Below are positions 25,149 to 33,661 of a stretch of 64,000 bases of DNA, piece by piece; positions within the stretch are counted from its first letter, which is position 1; each line of letters opens with the position of its first letter. The stretch is taken from the NCBI GenBank assembly GCA_028285415.1, contig JANQPF010000017.1, forward strand, positions 1-64,000. Direction: 5' to 3'. The notes below the pieces were generated by a model. The model searched no databases and was not told the DNA's origin. It saw only the letters and a list, made by a program, of their open reading frames with translations. A program made the translations under genes and the position numbers. The stretch comes from Pseudomonadales bacterium. GTDB lineage: Bacteria; Pseudomonadota; Gammaproteobacteria; Pseudomonadales; Azotimanducaceae.

Positions 25149-26207
25149 TCATCGGGATAGCGCTGTCTGAGCCGGACGCAGCCCCACCCACGCCGGGGTA
25201 GCTGCCAGGCGGGTGAGCTCGCTTTTGCAATGATTCAGTTGCTCGTCCAGCTGAGTGAATTCCGGGTACTGCTCCAGCAGCGCCAGAATCCGCGCCAGCA
25301 CGGGTTGGATGTGGCTCAGATGGGACGATTTGCCGTCGCGCAGATGTAGACGCGCAAAGATGCCGATGGCTTTCAACTGGCGCTGGATGGCGGTGAGATC
25401 GAACCAGCGTTTGATGCGTTGGCTGTCAAAGCCGGCGAGCCTTGGCTCCTGCTCGATAAAACGCTGCAGCCACTGATCGATCTCCGCCTCACTGAACGTG
25501 TAATAGCAGTCCCGCAGCAGCGATGCCAGATCGTAGAGGCAGGGGCCAACGAGCGCGTCCTGGAAGTCGACGATACCCAGCCGCCCGTCGCGCCACAGGA
25601 GATTGCGGCAATGATAATCCCGGTGAGTGCAACCTTGTGGTTGCTCTTGAGTGGCTGCGATGAGGCGTTCGAAATCCGGCTGCCAGCCGTTCGGTTCGAC
25701 ATCGAGACCAAGCATCTTTTCGACCAGCCACTCTGTGAAAATGCCGAGCTCCATCTGCAGGCGCGCGACGTCGTAGGTGGGAATCAGCGGCGAGCTGACG
25801 CTGCCGATGCGTGGCAGCATGTCGATCGCGGCACCCAGTGCCGCAGTTGCTTCGGTGCTGGCATAGGCGTCTTCGAGATGGGTGGCACCGAGATCCTCGA
25901 GCAGGAACCAGCCCGCGTCTCTCGATTCGGCAATGATGGCCGGTACCGGAACGTCGGCGTCGCGAAACACGATGGCAAGCTGGCGGAACTGCACGTTGTT
26001 CTCGAGCATCGGTGGCGAGCACATGAGAATGACGCTGCCGGTGGGCAGCTCGAGACGATAGAACAGGCGATTGCTCGCTTCGACGCGCAGCGGCACAACG
26101 CGTTCGAGGGGTTCGTCGAGGTGGCGTCGACACCAGGTCAGCGTGTCGTGCGAAGGGAGGTTTTCTTTCACGAGCGGATTATAACCGGGGCTGCATTTCT
26201 TTATCAT
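25149..26207 (-). CDS. amgK: Anomeric MurNAc/GlcNAc kinase
   Basis: A 352-residue aminoglycoside-phosphotransferase-fold kinase. The catalytic loop is CTHRDYHCRNLLW and the metal-binding loop GIVDFQDALVGPCLYDLASLLRD. Paired with MurU it phosphorylates the anomeric carbon of MurNAc (and GlcNAc). Start uncertain: ATG at 26207 lacks a ribosome site. A GTG at 26171 lies six bases downstream of a perfect TATAAT (26183-26178), which would give a leaderless message and a 340-residue protein. It is divergent from lptD, with starts six bases apart if ATG is used. Confidence 0.88.
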   Translation of the reverse strand: MIKKCSPGYNPLVKENLPSHDTLTWCRRHLDEPLERVVPLRVEASNRLFYRLELPTGSVILMCSPPMLENNVQFRQLAIVFRDADVPVPAIIAESRDAGWFLLEDLGATHLEDAYASTEATAALGAAIDMLPRIGSVSSPLIPTYDVARLQMELGIFTEWLVEKMLGLDVEPNGWQPDFERLIAATQEQPQGCTHRDYHCRNLLWRDGRLGIVDFQDALVGPCLYDLASLLRDCYYTFSEAEIDQWLQRFIEQEPRLAGFDSQRIKRWFDLTAIQRQLKAIGIFARLHLRDGKSSHLSHIQPVLARILALLEQYPEFTQLDEQLNHCKSELTRLAATPAWVGLRPAQTALSR

Positions 26208-26213
26208 GGCGCG

Positions 26214-28967
26214 ATGAACGCGCTGCGGCTTCTGGCGGGAGCCCTGATACTGATACCAATAATATGGGCAATGCCAGACCGCGCTGTTGCGGCACAGGCA
26301 GATGCGCCCGAGCGCGGCTATGTCTGTCTGCCTGATCCCGCAGGGCAGGGCTGGGTTTGTGAAGAAGACCGGGGCCAACGTCCGCCGCGCAAACCGACAA
26401 CCCTAACCACCCTGCCGCCACCTGAGTCGCCGCCCGTGGACGCCGCTGGGTTTGCCCCTGACCCGGCTCCATCACCGATGCCATCACCGGCTCCGTTGCC
26501 GGAACCAACGCCGACCCCGGCTAGCCCGGACGACACGGTGGCGGGCACGCAGCCACCGCTCGATCCCAGCGTCGACGCGCTGACTGGGCTCAGCGCCGAT
26601 CCTGGTGACTGGTTCACGCCGACGCCTGCGCGCGAAACCGCCCCCGAGTATGCGCTCAGCGATGACCTGGCGGCTTCGATTTATCAGCCGGGAATCAGCG
26701 AAGGGTTCTGCAGCGGCGGGTACGTGCAGCGCAGCTTCCCCTACCCCCTTAACACCGAGGATGGTGACTTGACGATCTTCGCTGAAGCGGACGCGCTCAC
26801 GTCGGTGATCGACGTATCTGCCGCCCTTGCTGGGAACGTCTCCATCGAGCAGGGTAATCGACGCGTTGTTGCACCTGAGGCGGAACTCGATTACGACACC
26901 CGCATCGCGCGCTTTCCCGCCGGGGTCAGAGTCGACCAACCCGGGCTTGTCATGCAGGGTGGCACCGCCACCATGCATCTCAACTCGGGGGAGGCGGAGC
27001 TCAACCAGGCGCAGTTTGTGCTGACCGATGCACGGCTGCGTGGAAATGCTGACAGCATGGCGCAGAATCCGGAGGGTGATCTGACCCTCACCGAAAACCG
27101 GTTTACCAGCTGCGAACCTGGTGACAACGGCTGGACGCTGGCAACGGGCGAGCTGGTCATCGAGAAGGGTGAGGTATTTGGCACGGCGCGCGATGCCGTA
27201 CTGCGGCTGAAGTCGGTGCCGGTGTTCTATACGCCGTATCTCAAATTTCCGGTATCCGACGAACGCGTCTCCGGCTTCCTGTTTCCCAACCTGGGATACT
27301 CCGACGAGGATGGCGTCGATCTCTCGGTGCCTTACTACCTCAACCTTGCGCCGAACTACGACGCGACGATCGTTCCGCGGTACCTGAGCGAACGTGGCGC
27401 CGGAGCGGAGGTTGAGTTTCGATACCTGTCCGGCTGGCAGGACACGGTGCTGTCCGGGGCGCTGCTGCCCAGGGATGACATCTATAACGGCGCGCTGTCT
27501 CGTGACGACTTTGACGAGGCCGGAGGTGAGGCGGTGCTTGGACCTTTCGAACCCGCTGATCGCTGGCTCGGCGGCGTTCAACACAGCGGTCGCATAGGTC
27601 CGTTGCGGTCCCTGATCGACTATTCGGCGGTGAGCGATCGCGACTACTTCAGTGATCTCGGTTCGGACCTGAGCCTGTCCGCGCGACGTGAGCTGCAGCG
27701 CAAGGCAGAGCTGCAATACGCGAACAACAATCTCTTCACGCGGCTCTGGGTGCAGCGCTTCCAACGCCTGGACCGAGCCGTCAAGGAGGACTATCAGCGT
27801 CTGCCGGAGCTCGAAGTCATCTACAGCACACCTCTGCCGGGCCCACTCGAGTTCAGCTTGGGTGCGAAGATCTCGGAGTTCGATCGGGACACCGATGGCT
27901 TGAATGGCCTGGATGCGGTGACGGGATCACGTACTCATCTTGAACCGCGCCTGCGGCTGCCGCTTGCCTGGCCGTTCGGTTTCCTGCGATTTACGGGCGG
28001 TTATCGCCACACGACTTACGATCTGGATCAGGACAACAGTGCCGGCGGATTTACGTTGGTTGATGAAAAGCCCGAGCGCAACGTTGGCCTGGGGAGCGTT
28101 GATGGGGGGCTCTTCTTCGAGCGGGATCTCAACTGGTTCGGCAATGCGTTGATCCAGACGCTGGAACCGCGAATCTATTATCTTTATCAGGAGTTCGAAG
28201 CTCAGGATGAGTTACCCAGGTTCGATACGTCGGAACTCACATTCGGCTATGCGCAACTCTTTCGTGACAACCGATTCACCGGCCTGGACCGGATCGGCGA
28301 TGCCAATCAAGCGTCGCTAGGTGTGACCACGCGGTTCATCTCGCGTGGAACCGGCCGCGAACACTTCCGCTTCAGCCTGGGTGAGATTCACTATTTTGAA
28401 GATCGCCAGGTGACACTCGGCGGTGCGCAGGGGGCTGATGAGCTGCGTGAGAGCTCGGCGGTAGCTGCGGAGATGTCGACCCAGCTGGGCCGGTCGTGGC
28501 GCGTCTCAGGTAACGTCGTCTGGGACAACTACGACAGACGCGTACTGGAAAGCGGCGCTGCACTGCAATACCGGCGCGACAACCGGCACATATTCAATCT
28601 GGGCTATCGCAAACGCGAAGACGGCAGCCAGGAACTCGAACAGAGCGATATCTCACTCTATTGGCCAATCGGCGATCAGTTTGCGATCCTCGGCCGCTGG
28701 AACTATGACCTGATCAGCGGTCGAACCATTGAAGGATTTGGCGGCATTGAATACAACGACTGCTGCCTGCAGGTACGCCTGATGGCGCGGCGCTTCCTGG
28801 ACAGCCCTACCGCCACCAACTTTGAAACGGTGGAAGGGGACGACGGCGTGTTTCTGCAAATTGTCTTCAAAGGGCTCGCCGGCTTCGGGACTAAGGTAGA
28901 ATCCGTTCTGCAACGCGGCATCCGTGGATACCGCTCGACGGAACCGGCTGATTTTTTCGCCAACTGA
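26214..28967 (+). CDS. lptD: LPS-assembly outer-membrane protein LptD
   Basis: A 917-residue outer-membrane barrel that inserts lipopolysaccharide into the outer leaflet with LptE. It has a signal peptide (LLAGALILIPIIWAMPDRAVAA), a proline-rich linker (residues about 60-110), the OstA beta-jellyroll (DLTIFAEADALTSVIDVSAALAGN), then the barrel with YTPYLKFPVSDERVSGFLFP. Near the end EYNDCCLQVRLMARRF carries the adjacent cysteines used for the inter-domain disulfides; partner cysteines lie near the mature N-terminus (YVCLPD, GWVCEED). ATG at 26214 gives the signal peptide. The frame is open far upstream on the opposite side of amgK and is not coding there. Confidence 0.96.
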   Translation: MNALRLLAGALILIPIIWAMPDRAVAAQADAPERGYVCLPDPAGQGWVCEEDRGQRPPRKPTTLTTLPPPESPPVDAAGFAPDPAPSPMPSPAPLPEPTPTPASPDDTVAGTQPPLDPSVDALTGLSADPGDWFTPTPARETAPEYALSDDLAASIYQPGISEGFCSGGYVQRSFPYPLNTEDGDLTIFAEADALTSVIDVSAALAGNVSIEQGNRRVVAPEAELDYDTRIARFPAGVRVDQPGLVMQGGTATMHLNSGEAELNQAQFVLTDARLRGNADSMAQNPEGDLTLTENRFTSCEPGDNGWTLATGELVIEKGEVFGTARDAVLRLKSVPVFYTPYLKFPVSDERVSGFLFPNLGYSDEDGVDLSVPYYLNLAPNYDATIVPRYLSERGAGAEVEFRYLSGWQDTVLSGALLPRDDIYNGALSRDDFDEAGGEAVLGPFEPADRWLGGVQHSGRIGPLRSLIDYSAVSDRDYFSDLGSDLSLSARRELQRKAELQYANNNLFTRLWVQRFQRLDRAVKEDYQRLPELEVIYSTPLPGPLEFSLGAKISEFDRDTDGLNGLDAVTGSRTHLEPRLRLPLAWPFGFLRFTGGYRHTTYDLDQDNSAGGFTLVDEKPERNVGLGSVDGGLFFERDLNWFGNALIQTLEPRIYYLYQEFEAQDELPRFDTSELTFGYAQLFRDNRFTGLDRIGDANQASLGVTTRFISRGTGREHFRFSLGEIHYFEDRQVTLGGAQGADELRESSAVAAEMSTQLGRSWRVSGNVVWDNYDRRVLESGAALQYRRDNRHIFNLGYRKREDGSQELEQSDISLYWPIGDQFAILGRWNYDLISGRTIEGFGGIEYNDCCLQVRLMARRFLDSPTATNFETVEGDDGVFLQIVFKGLAGFGTKVESVLQRGIRGYRSTEPADFFAN

Positions 28968-29010
28968 AATTTGAATTAGAAGCTCTACTAAGGGAGCTTA
29001 AGGTACAGAC

Positions 29011-30309
29011 ATGCTTCGTAAGCTTTGCCGTCAGTCGACCGTCGCGCTGTTCACCCTGGCGCTCGGATCGGCTTTCATCCCCGCGCATGCCGTCTATGAG
29101 GAAATCGAAGGGATCGTCGCAGTCGTCGACGACGACGTTGTACTCGCCTCGGAGCTGCGCTATCGCTACGACCAGGTTGTCCAGCAGATGCGTGCGCAGG
29201 ACATGCGTATTCCACCGAATGATGTGCTGCTCAACCAGCTGATGGAAAGGCTCATTCTGGAGAGCATTCAGCGCCAGGAGGCGGACCGCCGTGGCGTGCA
29301 GATCGATGACGAGACGTTGACCCGCGCTGTTATGAACTTCGCCCAGGGTAACAACTTGACCCTGGAGCAGTTCCAGCAGGCGCTTGCTGCCGACGGCATG
29401 AGCTACCGGGCTTTCCGCGAAGAGATCCGCACGGAGATGATCATCGGTCGCCTGCAGCGCGGCATCATCAACCGGCGCATCTCCATTTCCGAACAGGACG
29501 TGCAGGGATTGTTGAACTCACCCTACTATCAACAGCTTCTCTCAGACGAATACCGTGTTGGCCACATTCTTCTGAGTCTGGAAGAGCGTGCTTCTGAAGA
29601 AACCGTAGCGGTAGCGGAAGCCGCGGCACGGGATATCGTGCGCGAACTCAGAGAGGGCGCAGATTTTGCGCAAATGGCAATCGCCAAGTCGAGCAGCAGC
29701 CGCGCGCTGGAAGGCGGTGACCTGGGCTGGCGCCGGGCGGCGGAACTGCCGAGTCTGTTCGCGGAAGAAGTGTTGAGCATGGAGGTTGGCGAGATTGCCC
29801 AGCCCATCAAGACCGCCGGCGCCATTCACATCATCAAGCTGCTGGAGCAGCGCGGCGCGGGTGTGCAGCGGATTACCCAGACGGACGTCCGCCACATCCT
29901 CGTCAAACCTTCCGAAATACGCTCACCGGAAGAGACCGCTGACCTCATACAAAGCATCAAAGCTGAGCTCGACGCCGGCGCCGACTTTGCGGAGCTCGCC
30001 AAAACGCACTCGGAAGATCCGGCGTCGGCCTTGAACGGCGGGGAGCTGGGCTGGGCGACCCCCGATCAGTTTGTGCCACAGTTTGCGACCGTCATGGACG
30101 CCACCGCGATCGGAGCAACCAGTCAGCCGTTCCTTTCCAACTTCGGCTGGCACATCCTGCAGGTCAACGACCGGCGGGAGGAGGACATGAGCCAGGAAGC
30201 CCGCGAGAACATGGCGGTGGAGATCCTCCACAAGCGGCGCTTCGAAGAGGAGCGGCAGGAATGGCTCAAGGAAATCCGCGACGAGGCGTTCGTGGAGGTC
30301 CGGCTGTAA
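29011..30309 (+). CDS. surA: Periplasmic chaperone/peptidyl-prolyl isomerase SurA
   Basis: A 432-residue outer-membrane-protein chaperone. It has a signal peptide (STVALFTLALGSAFIPAHA), the SurA N-terminal domain (IVAVVDDDVVLASELRYRYDQVVQQM), and two parvulin domains starting near RVGHILLSLEE and RHILVKPSE, each with the GGDLGW or GGELGW signature. It starts 43 bases after lptD; AAGGGAGC lies upstream of the ATG. The gene pair lptD-surA is conserved in most Gammaproteobacteria. Confidence 0.96.
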   Translation: MLRKLCRQSTVALFTLALGSAFIPAHAVYEEIEGIVAVVDDDVVLASELRYRYDQVVQQMRAQDMRIPPNDVLLNQLMERLILESIQRQEADRRGVQIDDETLTRAVMNFAQGNNLTLEQFQQALAADGMSYRAFREEIRTEMIIGRLQRGIINRRISISEQDVQGLLNSPYYQQLLSDEYRVGHILLSLEERASEETVAVAEAAARDIVRELREGADFAQMAIAKSSSSRALEGGDLGWRRAAELPSLFAEEVLSMEVGEIAQPIKTAGAIHIIKLLEQRGAGVQRITQTDVRHILVKPSEIRSPEETADLIQSIKAELDAGADFAELAKTHSEDPASALNGGELGWATPDQFVPQFATVMDATAIGATSQPFLSNFGWHILQVNDRREEDMSQEARENMAVEILHKRRFEEERQEWLKEIRDEAFVEVRL

Positions 30310-30331
30310 CAGCCAGCAGGAGGCTTCGACG

Positions 30332-31303
30332 GTGAAGCGCCTTGCAATTACCCCAGGTGAACCAGCGGGGATCGGCCCGGATCTCATCATCCGGCTCGCG
30401 TGCGAATCACGGCAGGACGGCTGGCTGGTTCTGGCTGACGCCGACATGCTCGCGCAGCGCGCCGAGTGCCTGGGCATCCCCCTCACGTTTGATGACAATG
30501 CCGACGCGCCTGCGCAGGCGGGCGGACATCTCACGGTGCTGCACCATCCGCTGCATGGGCGTGCGGTGCCAGGACAACTCGATACGCGCAATGTCCCTGG
30601 CGTGCTCGCGGCGCTGGACGCTGCCATTGCGGGTTGTCTCGATGGCACCTTTCAGGCTCTGGTCACGGGACCCATGCAGAAATCCGTCGTCAACGAGGCC
30701 GGGATTGCGTTCAGCGGACATACGGAATATCTGGCAGCCGCGGCTGGGGTAGACGACGTGGTGATGCTGCTGGTGGCTGGCGGGCTCAGGGTTGCCCTGG
30801 CAACGACTCACGTACCGCTGCGCGCGGTTGCCGGTAGTCTCACACAGGCGCTCCTGGCACGGCGCCTCGACCTGCTCAACGAGCATCTCGAATCCTGGTT
30901 CGGCATCAGCTCGCCGCGGATTGTGGTTGCCGGACTCAACCCGCACGCGGGTGAAAGCGGGCACCTGGGGACCGAGGAAATAGACATCATCGAGCCGGTC
31001 TGCGCGAGGCTCAAGGAGGCGGGTCTCGATCTTGTTGGTCCGCTCCCGGCGGATACGCTCTTTACACCGCCTCACCTCGACGCGGCGGATGCGGTCATGG
31101 CGATGTATCACGATCAGGGGCTGCCGGTGCTTAAATATGCGGGTTTCGGCAGTGCGGTCAACGTCACGCTGGGACTGCCGTTCGTGCGCACCTCGGTTGA
31201 TCACGGCACTGCTCTGGATCTGGCAGGCAGAGACGGCGTTGCCACGTCGAGCATGGCCGCGGCGCTCTCCCTCGCCGGTGAGCTTGCGGCACGCGTCGGC
31301 TGA
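30332..31303 (+). CDS. pdxA: 4-hydroxythreonine-4-phosphate dehydrogenase
   Basis: A 323-residue oxidative decarboxylase in pyridoxal phosphate synthesis. Conserved sites are ITPGEPAGIGPDL, VTGPMQKSVVNEAGIAFSGHTEYLA, the zinc ligands around GLNPHAGESGHLGTEE, and MYHDQGLPVLKY with VRTSVDHGTALDLAG. GTG start with AGGAGG nine bases upstream. It sits between surA and rsmA as in E. coli. Confidence 0.96.
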   Translation: MKRLAITPGEPAGIGPDLIIRLACESRQDGWLVLADADMLAQRAECLGIPLTFDDNADAPAQAGGHLTVLHHPLHGRAVPGQLDTRNVPGVLAALDAAIAGCLDGTFQALVTGPMQKSVVNEAGIAFSGHTEYLAAAAGVDDVVMLLVAGGLRVALATTHVPLRAVAGSLTQALLARRLDLLNEHLESWFGISSPRIVVAGLNPHAGESGHLGTEEIDIIEPVCARLKEAGLDLVGPLPADTLFTPPHLDAADAVMAMYHDQGLPVLKYAGFGSAVNVTLGLPFVRTSVDHGTALDLAGRDGVATSSMAAALSLAGELAARVG

Positions 31304-31305
31304 TC

Positions 31306-32082
31306 GTGCGCGCACGTAAACGTTTCGGACAGAATTTTCTGACCGACGAATCTGTCATCCAGCGTATTGTCGATGCGCTCAATCCGGGCGAAGCGGATCG
31401 CGTTTTCGAAATTGGGCCCGGCCACGGTGCGCTGACGGCGCTGCTCGAACCGCTGCCTGCACTGTATCGCGCGGTCGAGCTCGACCGCGATCTCCTGCCG
31501 TTTCTCAGGGCGCGCTTTCCGGCGGCAGATTTCATCAGCGGAGACGTCCTCAAGCTCAACCTTGCCGAGGTGCTCGATGAAGGCCGGCCATGGCGGGTGG
31601 TGGGCAATCTGCCCTACAACATCTCATCGCCGCTGTTGGCGCTCTTTACGAACTTTGTCGATGCCCATCCGGATCGTGTCCGGGATCTGCACGTGATGCT
31701 GCAGCGCGAAATGGCCGAACGCCTGGCGGCGGCACCGGGCACCAAAGCCTGGGGCAGGCTCAGCATCATGGTGCAGCTGCACTTTGCCGTGGAGCACCTC
31801 TTTGACGTCGCACCGGAGAGCTTTTCCCCCGCGCCGAAAGTCTGGTCCAGCGTCGTCAGGTTGATCCCGCGTGAACCCCCCGCGCTCGACACCGCGCTCC
31901 TCGACCGGATCCTGCGCATGGCGTTTGCAGGTCGGCGCAAGCGTCTGTCGAATTCACTCAAGGCCTTTGCCATCGATTGGCAGGCTTGCGGCTTGGATCC
32001 CTCAGTACGCGCTGATAACGTATCCGCCGAGGAGTTTGTCCGCCTGACCGAGCATGTTGCGGCACAAGCGGACGAAAGCTAA
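31306..32082 (+). CDS. rsmA: 16S rRNA dimethyladenosine transferase RsmA/KsgA
   Basis: A 258-residue enzyme that dimethylates two adjacent adenines in helix 45 of 16S rRNA. It begins RARKRFGQNFLTDE. It has the SAM site EIGPGHGALTALL, ELDRDL, the catalytic NLPYNISSPLL motif, and the KAWGRLSIMVQ and FSPAPKVWSSVVRL segments. GTG start two bases after pdxA stop, so translation is coupled. Confidence 0.96.
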   Translation: MRARKRFGQNFLTDESVIQRIVDALNPGEADRVFEIGPGHGALTALLEPLPALYRAVELDRDLLPFLRARFPAADFISGDVLKLNLAEVLDEGRPWRVVGNLPYNISSPLLALFTNFVDAHPDRVRDLHVMLQREMAERLAAAPGTKAWGRLSIMVQLHFAVEHLFDVAPESFSPAPKVWSSVVRLIPREPPALDTALLDRILRMAFAGRRKRLSNSLKAFAIDWQACGLDPSVRADNVSAEEFVRLTEHVAAQADES

Positions 32083-32110
32083 ACGATCCCGGCAGGAAGA
32101 AATCGAATCG

Positions 32111-32485
32111 ATGAGTAGCGGCAATATAGAAGTGCAGGTGGTCACCCGGTTTCTGGAAGAAGAGTCGGAGCCGGATGCAGAGCGGTACGTCTTTGCCTAT
32201 ACGATCCGCATCGTCAACCGTTCGGATCGGACCAGCCAGCTCAGAAACCGCCACTGGATCATTACCGACGCCGCGGGTGAGGTCGAGGAAGTGCGTGGGG
32301 AGGGGGTTGTGGGCCAGCAACCGGTGCTGGAACCCGATGCATCGTTCGAGTACACGAGCGGTGCGATTCTCAAGACACCGGTTGGCGCCATGCAGGGAGC
32401 TTACGAGTTCGAAGATGCCGAAGGCCGCCTCTTTGACGTGCCGATCCCACCGTTCTCGCTCTCCGTGCCAAAAATGGTGCATTAA
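32111..32485 (+). CDS. apaG: ApaG
   Basis: A 124-residue beta-sandwich protein of the DUF525 family (IEVQVVTRFLEEESEP, FAYTIRIVNRS, LRNRHWIITDAAGEVEEVRGEGVVGQQP, GAMQGAYEF). In E. coli it affects cobalt resistance and is always linked to apaH; its biochemical role is not settled. ATG at 32111 gives the standard length. Its stop TAA overlaps the apaH ATG by one base. Confidence 0.95.
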   Translation: MSSGNIEVQVVTRFLEEESEPDAERYVFAYTIRIVNRSDRTSQLRNRHWIITDAAGEVEEVRGEGVVGQQPVLEPDASFEYTSGAILKTPVGAMQGAYEFEDAEGRLFDVPIPPFSLSVPKMVH

Positions 32486-33309
32486 TGGCGACCTATGCCA
32501 TTGGCGATCTGCAGGGCTGCGCTGCGGAGTTCGACCTCCTGCTCGACAAGATTGGCTTCGGCGCGAAAGACGAGCTCTGGCTGGTCGGGGATCTGATCAA
32601 CCGTGGACCGGACTCGCTTGCGGTCATGCGCAGGGTCATGGCCATGGGCGAGCAATGCAAGGTGGTGCTCGGCAATCACGACCTGCACTTTCTTGCGATA
32701 TATTTCGGCGGTCATCGTCCGGGCCGATCAGACACGTACGATGAATTGTTAAGCACTCATGACGTCGAGGATGTTGCGCACTGGCTGCGTCGCTGCAGGA
32801 TGCTCCACCGCGATGCTGGCAAAGGTTACGTCATGACCCATGCCGGATTGCCGCACATCTGGAATATCGAGCAGGCAGAGGCGCTGGCCCAAGAAGTAGA
32901 AACCGTGCTGGCAGGAGATCACCCGCAGCTGTCTTATCGGGATTTTTTTGTCGACATGTATGGCAACAAGCCTGCGCGATGGGATGCAGACCTGGCTGGC
33001 ATGCCGCGATATCGGTCCATAACAAATTATCTAACACGGATGCGGCTGATTGCCGACAACGGCACGCTGGACTTCGACCACAAAGGTGCGCTCAGCGAAG
33101 CGCCGGCAGGCTGGCGCCCCTGGTTCGAGCTCGTAGACAGCACCGTTTATCCCGAAAAAGTGCTCTTTGGTCACTGGGCTGCGCTCGATGGCGAGACCCG
33201 GAACAACCACACTATCGGCCTCGACACGGGGTGTGTCTGGGGTCGGGAGCTCACGGCGTTACATCTGGAAACAGGTGTGAAGACGGCTGTGAAAGCCCTG
33301 TCAGGCTGA
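32485..33309 (+). CDS. apaH: Symmetrical bis(5'-nucleosyl)-tetraphosphatase
   Basis: A 274-residue metallophosphatase that splits Ap4A into two ADP and can remove Np4 caps from RNA. Metal-binding motifs are AIGDLQGC, LVGDLINRGPDS, VVLGNHDLH, VMTHAGLPH and FGHWAAL. Last gene of lptD-surA-pdxA-rsmA-apaG-apaH. A 7-bp inverted repeat (33290-33296 with 33310-33316) spans its stop codon, without a T-tract. Confidence 0.96.
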   Translation: MATYAIGDLQGCAAEFDLLLDKIGFGAKDELWLVGDLINRGPDSLAVMRRVMAMGEQCKVVLGNHDLHFLAIYFGGHRPGRSDTYDELLSTHDVEDVAHWLRRCRMLHRDAGKGYVMTHAGLPHIWNIEQAEALAQEVETVLAGDHPQLSYRDFFVDMYGNKPARWDADLAGMPRYRSITNYLTRMRLIADNGTLDFDHKGALSEAPAGWRPWFELVDSTVYPEKVLFGHWAALDGETRNNHTIGLDTGCVWGRELTALHLETGVKTAVKALSG

Positions 33310-33661
33310 GCTTTCAGGCGAATTGACCAGCAGTTTGTCGGTCATTTTACGTCTGACAAACGAACAAACTCACCCAATTTTGACCGATCCACGTGTCTAA
33401 GTTGTCAGGTACGCAATACGAACTAGGCTTAGGTTAAGAGGAAAAAGAGATGCACTCCTCTGCAGTTCGTAAATGCGAAGCGCGTCACAGTAGGACAAAC
33501 GCTGTCTGCTACGGTGAAGCCCAGTGCAGTACCCGCGTGGATTGCCAGCAGCATCAGCAACCCACGCCCGTAAACCCAACCTGGGCGATCTCAGGTATAA
33601 AGGCTTAGCGGGCAGGACCGATGTAAAAGCGCCGCTAGGCCAAGCGAAGGAGAGTTTGGCT
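33310..33661 (+). other. Long intergenic region upstream of the prkA operon
   Basis: About 350 bases without a supported gene. Visible elements are an inverted repeat TTTGTC/GACAAA (33333-33338, 33355-33360) and two TTGACC boxes (33323, 33380) without a good -10 partner. I see no sigma-54 -24/-12 pair. It probably holds the promoter of prkA-yeaH-spoVR, which in E. coli responds to starvation and stationary phase. Confidence 0.4.

Noticed and set aside
26484-27764. Minus-strand frame of 426 codons opposite lptD
   Set aside because: Composition is that of a shadow (many Arg, Val and His); it lies fully within lptD.
33290-33316. Inverted repeat at the apaH stop as a terminator
   Set aside because: The 7-bp stem has a 13-base loop and no T-tract after it.
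33397-33579. 60-codon minus-strand frame upstream of prkA
   Set aside because: No ribosome site or motif; more likely promoter region of prkA.
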